Origin: Labia minor | Lineage: Eukaryota; Arthropoda; Insecta; Dermaptera; Spongiphoridae | Direction: 5' to 3' | Assembly: GCA_963082975.1 (NCBI GenBank) | Contig: OY720350.1 | Location: forward strand, 5,494,597-5,558,596 | Length of the DNA: 64,000 nucleotides | Shown here: positions 55,340 through 64,000 of the stretch, piece by piece | Numbering within the stretch: the stretch's first letter is position 1 | How the letters are laid out: the number at the start of each line of letters is the position of its first letter | Program-made: the position numbers and the translations under genes | The notes under the pieces: generated by a model | Told to the model about the DNA's origin: nothing | The model's database searches: none | What the model saw: only the letters and a program-made list of their open reading frames with translations

Positions 55340-55560
55340 ACATTTTTTTTAAAATTCACACCAGAGATAGTAATTATAAAGAAAAATCGAGTTTAATTCA
55401 TCAAATCTCTGGGAAAAATCATCTTCATTAGTTTTTTCTTAATTTAAATGTATCTATTAATGCAATAAAAAACAGATTTGAATATAGCATAAATATTTTT
55501 AATTTTATTTTATTTATAATATATAAGATAAAAGAAGCAGTGGCTGTGACGTGACATATA
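55340..55560 (+). repeat. Family A repeat, partial copy
   Basis: Shares TGTATCTATTAATGCAATAA, AAAAACAGAT and the TTTTATTTTATTTATAATAT stretch to GGCTGTGACGTGACATAT. The left portion, including CATCTTCATTAGTTTTTTCT, is an inverted match to the segment after the TGACGTCA sites, so this copy is rearranged. Confidence 0.65.
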
Positions 55561-57091
55561 AAAATAAAAAAAATAAGAAAAAGATTATTTTTTCACTTTT
55601 CTCAAAAAGTATTTACTTATTGTATTCCTATTATAATAGTATATAAAATTTTGAGGTTTTTTTTCTTTTTATTTAGAAAAAGTTGTTTTATTAATTATTA
55701 GGTATTTTTTTATTACTTTAAATCTTTTAACTGGAAATATTTATTTATTCATTTATTTATTGTTATCTCTTATAATATTTAAATTCGATTTCGTTTAATT
55801 ATTTTTTTTTCATCATTTATAAAAAGGAAAAAAAATGAAGAAAAATGATCATCTATGAAAGAAAACATTATTAAAATGATTAATTCAATTTTGATAATTT
55901 TATTACTGTCAAATTCAGGCGATTTTGTGGTTTGTCAGTGGCTGATCATGCTTGATGCATGATGTACGCATACTCGTACATGCATACATGTTACTACTTT
56001 TGACATTTCATAAAATATACCTATCTCACTTATTTATATAACTTAACACCAACAAAAATATGCATAGGTATATACAATTTGAAATTTATATTGAATTCTT
56101 TCTCTCTGTCTTTATTATTATTATTATTATTAGAAATAAATACAAAAATACTTTCATATAAATTGAATTATTTATTTATTTCATTTTATGCATTTCATTG
56201 AAATAAACTTAACAAAACATCAATTATAATTAATATTAATTTTATTTTATAAAATATCTAAGTAAGTGAAAATAGCAACCAATAATTTAATTTATATATA
56301 TATATATATATTACTAATATTAATAAAATTCAATTTCATATTTTAATTAAACAGAATACGTAATATTTGATTCACTAATGATTGAAAAAAATTGAAAATG
56401 GCAAACAGATACAAGAGGAGAGCTATATTAATTGATTTCCTGGTTTAATTCCTGGTTAGGTGATTAAAAAAAAATAAAAAAAAAAAAATGAAAATGAAAA
56501 ATTACCTATTCAAATTCAATTTTAGCTTTATTGATTTGAAATGAATAAAGAGATAGGGTATGATGAGAGAGGGGGTCGGGGGTGAGGGAGGAGCGGGAGG
56601 GGGTGGTGAAAAGTATAGGGTAGAGAAAAATCTTTGGGCTTTAGTTTTAACGCATCTTATTCATTAGAATAAAAGTTTATATATATTTCCATATATTTAT
56701 ATATAAGCCTCTATTATATATAATTCAGGGTGTATTATGTTGTAGGGAAAAAATTAAAAAAGCAAAAAAAAAAAAGAAAATTGGAGCATCTTTTATTTAG
56801 TAAATTAATCTGTCAAAATTAATTTCTAAATTTTGAACTCAATGAAGACGTGAATAAAATAACAAGACAAAAGCTTTTTTTAACGTTAGATTGCATGCAA
56901 AAACTTAAAATAAATTTATTTAATTATATATTTATTATTTCAAATAAACGATTTTTTAAGTAACTATTAAAAGACAATTATAAGTAGGTACAAGTAATTT
57001 TTTTTATAAATTATAAAAATTATTGTAGAACAGATAAAAAGTATAAAAAAGAAAAAAGTAAAAACTCTCCATTGAACATTGAAATACTTTT
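55561..57091. other. AT-rich spacer
   Basis: Microsatellites (ATT)n near 56113-56133 and (TA)n near 56295-56311; a G-rich stretch GAGGGGGTCGGGGGTGAGGG at about 56569-56605. No gene seen. Confidence 0.5.
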
Positions 57092-57516
57092 TTGCTATCT
57101 CGTAAGAGATAGTATTGCGATCATTAAAATTTTTGATGTTGAGATTTTGATGTTTTTATACGTTTTGAAGGTTCCTGAAACATTTTCACTAACGTTGAGA
57201 AAAATGTCTCTATGTATGTAAGTGTGTGTGTGTGTGTGTATGTAACCAAGATTACGCAAAAACGGTTTGAGCTAGAATCATGAAATTTGGTATACAGGAA
57301 TTATTCAAAATTCATAGTTTTCTATCAACTTTTGAGAAATGTACCTCAACCGGAAGAGGGTCATTACCTACAACGTTTTGATTTGATTTTTCTTTTAAAG
57401 TGACCATAAAAATAAAGATATGTTTGATAATTTTTCACATGATTAATTGTATAAAACTCCTATATATAGAATTTCAGCTTGATTTATTTGCTGAAAGTAC
57501 CAGAATTAATTTTACA
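57092..57516 (+). repeat. Family B repeat, copy k (truncated)
   Basis: Starts CTATCTCGTAAGAGATAGTA, the clearest terminal hairpin of the family, and stops after CTGAAAGTACCAGAATTAAT. The distal GCGAGATAG end is missing. Confidence 0.9.
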
Positions 57517-57529
57517 AATACACACACAA

Positions 57530-57897
57530 CACACACTCCCTCATCATCATAGCCATCACGAATCTAAACAGAATCTAAGAAGAGAGTCCAAAACGAATCG
57601 TCCCTTGCGGGAGTTGGCATTCCAATTTATATCTTAATCCCGCCCCTACTCGGTTGTCGGGAGAAGGGGGTGAGAGACTTTTTCCTGGCCGTCACCAAAG
57701 CCCTGTCTCGAGCATGATCAGGGTGGAAGGAGATCCGCGACAAATTTCCGCTACCCTATGGTTGCATTTTACAACCAAGGACAAGGAAGTGTAGTGAGGA
57801 GGTCGAAACACCCTTGTCGCCAACATCCCTTGACCTCAATTTCAATTCCCATACATATATATAATTTTTGCTAGTATAATAAGATAAGATAAGATAA
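57530..57897 (+). mobile_element. GC-rich LINE-like 3' end with TAAGA tail
   Basis: About 300 bp much richer in G and C than the flanks, ending ATTTTTGCTAGTATAATAAG then (ATAAG)n. This terminus matches the ends of the tRNA-like repeats at 31060-31084 and 32404-32428. A short-tandem 3' tail is characteristic of RTE-clade LINEs. I see no clear reverse transcriptase, so this would be a 5'-truncated copy. Confidence 0.5.
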
Positions 57898-60339
57898 TTA
57901 CAATGTACTACTACTTATTGACAATTCCATTCCAATTTAAATAGTCACATTAAAAAAAAACTTCCATAAATCACTCAACTTTTCATCTAAATAATAATAA
58001 TAATAATAATAATTTTAAAACTTTTTTTTTCTTCGTTTTTCTTGTGATTTATTATTAATTACAGTAAAGGTGTAGAATGTTTACAAGATTAAATTATTTC
58101 ATGAAGACATCTTTCTCTCTCTCTCTCTGTTTGATACTTTGAAAGTTGTTTGTCTAAACTTATTAGTTTAGCTCTTGATTACTGTGATTAGAATTTCAAG
58201 TTACTTGAAGGACATCACTTGTCTTAGTCATTTCTATTATATAATAAATTATAACAACTTAAAGACTTGAATGATAAAAATTAATTATAATAATTAATTA
58301 TTCTGTAACTATTTTATTTATTTTATTTTCTAATTTAATAATTAGATTATATTTATGATACAAAGAAAGTCATACACATCGACATTTTATATAAAATATT
58401 CTTCTTTTTTATTATATTTTAATATTTTTTCTAATATTATAGTAATTTATTTCTATATTATATAAGTATATTTTTTTTCCAATAAAAATTTGTATAATCT
58501 CTTTATGCATTATTGTTGTTGTTGTTGTTTTTGTTGTTGCTTTTTATTAAAAATATTTACATACATATAATAGGCCATATGTTGAAAATTTTATATTTAT
58601 ATACCACCACAGAGCCAACAAACATTACAACCAACCACCACCACCAGATGATTCCTTTGACATTTGTATCGGAATTATTTTTTTATAATATTATTTGAGA
58701 TCTACATACGTATATGTATTTATTTATATACATACATAGGTACATACATAGTATGTATTGTATTAGTGTTCTATGACTAATACAATAATAATGATCTACT
58801 TAAGTCTCAATTCCCAACGTATTAGAAGAGAATGAATAAATGAATGAATGATTCAAATTAAAGGGTGTAGATTTAGGGTTTGACCCAAAGTGGGAATATT
58901 TTAAATGAAAATTCAAAATAAATTGCTTTGGGATTGGAATAAATAAAAGTTATCCTCAATTTACGACTTTATGTGTGTACTAATTAGTAATACATGGATT
59001 TTAATGATCCGAATAATGAATGAAAACTAACTACATCCCACTACCTCCCTACCTATAATACCTTGATTAAATGTTTCAACAAGACAAGATAAATGTATTT
59101 TTAAAATTTATATATTTTTCAAGAGATTTTTTTATTTTTTTATCATGGTTAACATATGCTAATAAAAATTTTAATTAATCTACATATTTCTATTAAATAG
59201 CTACCATCGAAATAATGTTTTTGTTTATTTTAATATTATTATCCACATTTGATATTTAAACAGTGATAAACAACAGTGATAAACAACAGTGATTTTTTAA
59301 ATGAAAAAAAAAATTTAATTGCATTGAACATTAACTTATAATAATATATAAGAGAGTATTTACTTAATTAATTATTACTACTACTCCTAATATAATGAAA
59401 TATTGTATTATCTCTTTCATTTAGAAATATTTAGAAAAATATTTAGAAATACTCATCCTATAAGAATAAAAAGTAATAATTAAATCTATTTCAAAATTTT
59501 ATTTTATAATTTCATATTTTCTATAGGAGTATAAAATATTATAATAATTTTTTTTTAATTATTATAAAAATATATTAATTTTTATTAAAATTTTTTTCTA
59601 TATCATCACTTTTTATGTTAATTTCTATTTCATTCCTGTATCGTTTCTTTCTGTTTGTGAGAGATCCACACTTATTACTACTAATGCTCTCTTCCATATT
59701 TAATTTCAATTTTCATATATATTTTTTTTTTTATTTATTTTAGATAAAAAGTATTATACAAGTAAATTTCTTTACTTTAATAATATATGTAGATTTTGGT
59801 TTTAATATATATATATACTTAATATATGTACATTACTTTATTATAGAATTAGAAACATAAAGTTCCCATTTAAATGGCTTGAATAGTAATGCAATGCAAG
59901 TTCACTAAAGAAAGGTATAAATTAATCAATTTATGAGAAATATTCCTGAACATATTTATATGTAAATTTTCTCTTTTACTATGAATATAGTGTAATTAGT
60001 ATACTAGAACGAGATCTAGTGGTGAGATAGCAATGTCATTTTGTTCATGTGTTATTTTCCATTGCGCAGTCATGTTTTCGTTCTGTTTTAATAGAAGACT
60101 CATTCTATCTTTCTCTCTCTCTCTCATTCTCTTTTTCACTTTAAACCAAAAATAATGATAAATATATCATCATAATTTTATATTAAAAATAAAGAATGAA
60201 CAAATATATTACATCTATAATCCAAAAATTTTTGTTCATAATTTGCTTGGTGGTCAGTTTTATTCTCATTTCAATAATTTAAAATTTTATATTATTTTTA
60301 ATTTATATTATATATTTATATATTTATATACAAAATGTA
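57898..60339. other. AT-rich DNA with microsatellites
   Basis: Contains (AAT)n near 57991-58012, (TC)n near 58113-58127, (GTT)n near 58513-58540, TACA/TATG repeats near 58705-58755 and (TC)n near 60114-60125. No gene or element recognised. Confidence 0.6.
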
Positions 60340-60619
60340 AGGAGGTGGCTTGGCCGAGAGTGTAGCGTGGCAACCTTCTACACAAAAAGTCGGCATTCAA
60401 TTCTAACCATGAACGGATTTTTCTTATAAATTCAATTTAACATCAGCTGCCTCCGGCTCCAGGAACTGACAAGCCCTGGTTCTATACAATCCTGCACCAG
60501 CAGGACTACCTCAAAAACAAGCAACCATAAGCAACAATGGATCGTGATGAGAATAACTCCTGGTGGTACCCAATCCACTCGTCACCTGGAGGATCCGGAT
60601 CTTCACGAGCATACAAAAA
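60340..60619 (+). mobile_element. tRNA-Ser/Leu-like SINE, family 2, copy 2 (different body)
   Basis: Head GGCTTGGCCGAGAGTGTAGC, CACAAAAAGTCGGCATTCAA and ATTCAATTTAACATCAGCTG is shared with 44421-44530. After GGTTCTATACA the body differs: CCTGCACCAGCAGGACTACC, GATCGTGATGAGAATAACTC and CACCTGGAGGATCCGGATCT. It runs straight into family A without a clear tail or target duplication. Confidence 0.65.
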
Positions 60620-61280
60620 ATAAGTTGACCTGTGGCCAGGTCCGAACCGACCGACGGTTTGAAGTAAATTAATTTCTAGCTACAGAAACAATTTCAAATA
60701 ATTTTAATATATCTATTAATGTAATAAAAAACAGATATGGATACATAAATAATAAATATAAATATTTTTAATTTTATTTTATTTATAATATATATGCAAG
60801 ACCAGGCTGTGATGTCATGAATGGCTGGATGACGTCATATAATTTTAAATCAAGAAAAAACTAATAAATATGATTTTCCCGAGGATAAAACCAATACAAA
60901 GTGCACGATACGTGGTTGTATATAAAAAAATCTCCTCATGTGAAATTTGGTGTGAAAATAACCCTTCCCTTACTATCGTCGATCGCTAATACTACCACTT
61001 CCGGTTTCCGGATTTGCACCAAAAGTTGATCAATTCATCCCACTGATGCATTAAGTAAATATACCAAATTTCATCAAAATCGGTTGAGCCGTTCAGGCTG
61101 TACACATCTATACGGACGGACAGACGGACAGACGGACGGACAGACGGACGGACAGACATCATGCTAAAAATACTTTTTTCTGTTAAGAAAATGCATGATT
61201 CGTGGAGATATGTAAAAATCTCCACATGTGAAATTTGGTGTGAAAACAATACCTCCCTTACTATCGTCGGTCGGTAAAAA
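60620..61280 (+). repeat. Family A repeat, copy 2
   Basis: Full-length match to 5869-6486, with a longer GGACGGACAGAC tandem (about 61115-61160), one intact and one altered TGACGTCA, and the terminal ACTATCGTCGGTCGGTAAAA. Confidence 0.85.
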
Positions 61281-62689
61281 AGGAATAAACGTTAACACCT
61301 AAAGAACATACATTCATATATGGGCACACTTAACATCAATACCCTTGTATCTGAGAGATTTGCGTGATACTAGATAAATAATAATAATAATATATACAAA
61401 ATGTATAGATAGATGTGTGTGTAGGAGTATTTGAAAAAAAAAAGAAAATTTTATATAAACTCATCCAAACCATCATCATTTTTGTTTTTGTTTTTTTAAA
61501 TTTTACTTGTTTTACTTTTTCTCTTCTATTTATTTAATATACTTTATACTTTATGTCAATTTCAAATTCAAAAAATAAAAGTAAAACTTCAACATAAACA
61601 TTTATTTATTTATTTTAAACTTGTGAAATTGTTTCATTATATAGTATTTGATTAAGAAAATGAATAAAGAAATGAAATAAGATGAATGATTCATTTTTGT
61701 TTTATGTATGTACCTACACTTTTTAAAAATATTAAAGATTAAGATTATAATTAAAAATAAAAATTGTTCATAATAGGTATGGATATATTACAATCCAAGA
61801 GATGAATACAAGAAGAATATATTTTTTTTAAAATGTTGTATATTGTGTGGATTTAATATAGAAGATTCAATATTCGATCACCTTACCTACGAACGAGTAG
61901 AATAGATTCATTACATGTTTAGGAGAATGGAAAGATCATTTTTTCTAGATAAGAGAGAATATTTAATTAAAATTTTGCGAAATGTTTTGCCGCTTTTACG
62001 TATAATTGAATGGTATCGCACGTTGCTTATCATGAAGCCAGCATCCAGTGATGATGATGATGCCTTTGAATGCTAATTGAAAGGGATGCTGGAGACAAAT
62101 TAAAAAGGAATTTTAATTCTCTCATCTAAAGTGAAATAAAAATAATAGAACGAAACGAGAACAGAATATGCCAGTAAATAAACGCAAAAGATGATGAAAA
62201 AAATATAAAAAAAAAAGAAGAAAAGTGAATTTCTTCATTCTTCGATCACTACTATCTATTGAAGCACAGAACAGAACAGAACAGAACGGAAAAGCGGGTC
62301 AAGAGGGGCATCTGAACTCATATTAGAGTGGTCCTTCATTGGAGTCTAATTCCCATGTTAGGGGCGGCTGGAATGAGTTAAAGATCACCGTAAAACGTAT
62401 CACAGCATATGGATATGACCTCTGGAAAAGAAATAAAAGTTATGGTATATGGGAACGAGGACAACATCTTCCACTATACATGATATATTGGGAGATGCAC
62501 AGTGATAAAAAAAATGCTCTAAAATGAAAGTAGTACAATTGACCCTTAAACAAAACCATAAAAATTGACTTTTACTAGGAAAAAGTCATAAAGACGTCAT
62601 AAATAGACACTTGATGGTATGGAACATTGTGTCATATTTTCAACCGTTTCAAGTGCTAATAAATGACATGATTTATGTTTCTTAAGATT
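61281..62689. other. AT-rich spacer passing into GC-richer unassigned sequence
   Basis: Mostly low-complexity to 61960. A short inverted pair CCAGCATCC/GGATGCTGG lies at 62038-62092, and an (ACAGA)n run at 62267-62286. From about 62290 the composition shifts and may already belong to the LINE remnant, but I recognise no domain there. Confidence 0.4.
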
Positions 62690-63335
62690 ACAGAAGTCGA
62701 TGGGTAACCTGAGTAGAGGGCGTGAGTTAGTTGAAGAGCACAGCACAAGTGATGATCAGAGAAATATCATACTTTAGGAATCTAGAAGTCATCCCTGATC
62801 GATAGGCCAGTGCTATAAACCTCATATAGGGATGCTACTCACATATAGCAACTCAAGCCTAATAAAGTATAATCTTAATAACCGAACCCATACTAAGTCT
62901 TCAATATACGACAATATACATGGGATAGTTGCAAGATTTTAAATTCCTAAATATCTCAGAAGAATCGTGGCTAATTTTCTTAGTGATAGTCGATAGTCCC
63001 TAAGAGGCTGGAACACAGAGGCTGGACCATCATGACTTTAGAATATCTTTCTTGTAGTTGTTGCAGTAGCAAAGTACTTTAAAGATATCATCTGATTTTA
63101 TGATGAAGCGGCGATGGATTTGATTCGGGATTGACTGAGTTCTGTAAGACTCATTTAGTGACTCAAAAGACTGAGGTCATCTTGATCACTAGTAGAAAAG
63201 TTAAAGAGATTATCACCATCTGAAATGGTATCATGCCCCAATATAAGATATCTGGGGGGCGGAATTAAAGACGATACGAATCCTGCCAAAAGAAAGCCAG
63301 AGTGGAAGAAGGCAAATTATGAAAACAAATTATGA
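62690..63335 (+). pseudogene. Decayed R1/Jockey-type LINE reverse transcriptase
   Basis: Plus-strand scraps follow the order of a non-LTR reverse transcriptase. PKYLRRIVANFLSD (about 62946-62988) matches the 'P-YL--I-S-YL--R' block; NIFLVVVAVAKYFKDI (about 63042) the segment after the FADD active site, which is itself eroded; DEAAMDLIRD (63105) and TQKTEVILITSRKVKEIITI (about 63161-63220) the 'KTE-VL-TSRK' block typical of R1/Jockey-group elements. Multiple stops and frame changes make it non-functional. No 3' tail identified. Confidence 0.7.
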
Positions 63336-64000
63336 GAGGCGCTCAAAGTTCGTTGAAAAAACAAAATACAACAGTGCACACCTTCTAATACTGATTATTT
63401 TACATACATATAATAATTCAATATAAAGTTGAAAATCTCTTAAATTTTGTTAGATTCACTCAAAATTCTTAAGTTGATTATCATGTCATTCATTCTATCC
63501 TATAGATTTCGATTTGGTCAATACAAACCAATGTTATTATATAAAAAATGAAAAAAAAAAATATTATATAAATAATATTTTTCTTTAGATTATAAAAAAT
63601 AATGATTAGATAATTGTAGAGATGATAAACACAATAACAACAAGTATTAATAATAATTCTGTTGTACAAAAAAAACAAGCTAAATTAATTATTTTTATAT
63701 GAACAATCAATTTAACAAATTCAACAAAAACACTAATTGAATAACATACGATAAAATTAATTTATTAAAATGAAAATACATATAAAAAATATGTACCTAT
63801 ATATGTATAATACCTATAATATTAGTTTGATAAAGAATCATGATTAAATAGAAATAATCAAATAAGTAATAGAGAAGAAAAATAAAATTATGATACTATA
63901 AATAAATCAATTAATAAAGTTTATTATTATTATTATTATTTTAATTAAAGTAAGCTAAAACTAAATTTTTATATTTTTTAAACTTAAAAAGTTTAATTTA
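63336..64000. other. AT-rich spacer
   Basis: Low-complexity sequence with an (ATT)n run near 63922-63940. Nothing recognised. Confidence 0.6.

Noticed and set aside
60992-61249. 85-residue frame with SVRPSVRPSVRLSVR
   Set aside because: Translation of the GGACGGACAGAC simple repeat in family A.
1-64000. Bacterial-type operons, plasmid or phage genes, rRNA genes
   Set aside because: No such genes are present; composition, introns-like spacing, SINEs and eukaryotic transposons argue for a nuclear arthropod genome.

Overview
The window is 64 kb of very AT-rich eukaryotic DNA with no complete host protein-coding gene. The repeat cargo points to an arthropod, most likely an insect: several mariner-like elements, hAT elements with CAGTGG-type ends, a BEL/Pao LTR element primed by tRNA-Lys, tRNA-derived SINEs, a decayed R1/Jockey-type LINE, and abundant TA, GA, CA and trinucleotide microsatellites. 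Nothing in it fixes the species. It reads as intergenic DNA or very long introns. The only host coding hints are two short, phase-compatible exon-like blocks on the minus strand near 53.6-53.8 kb and a few unrecognised short ORFs.

Layout. 0-7.2 kb: a Tc1/mariner-type miniature element, a 659-bp element with ~155-bp inverted repeats and a perfect 8-bp target duplication, a tRNA-derived SINE, and the first copy of a ~620-bp repeat ('family A') carrying CRE-like TGACGTCA sites. 7.2-11.7 kb: a young-looking minus-strand BEL/Pao LTR element with near-identical LTRs, a gag remnant and two tandem arrays but no visible pol. 11.7-25 kb: a SINE, a deleted mariner, and the first copies of a ~580-bp repeat ('family B'). 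One family B copy is split by a full-length 3325-bp hAT transposon with an intact 619-codon transposase, terminal inverted repeats and an 8-bp target duplication. 26-33 kb: two deleted mariners, foldback structures and two copies of a repeat with an inverted tRNA-like segment and an RTE-like 3' end. 33-45 kb: more SINEs, family B copies in both orientations and mariner remnants. 45-49 kb: a dense nest of hAT miniature elements, including a 57-bp micro-element, a perfect-ended element whose two flanks come from different repeats, and an unusual 63-bp inverted duplication spanning a hAT end and its flank. 49-52 kb: a Tc1-like candidate, a mariner remnant, a 270-bp hAT MITE. 53-64 kb: candidate exons, family A and B copies, a second SINE family, an RTE-like 3' end and a LINE reverse-transcriptase remnant.

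The only apparently intact gene is the hAT transposase at 18488-20347 (minus). It is a plausible trans-acting source for related hAT ends nearby, but the ends differ between families, so this stays inference. The most noteworthy signals are family B (at least 11 copies, about 5 kb, unassigned superfamily, two size variants), the chimeric and inverted hAT structures at 46-48.6 kb, the thrice-repeated primer-site/LTR-edge unit in the BEL/Pao leader, and the shared 3' tail between a tRNA-like element and a GC-rich LINE-like end.
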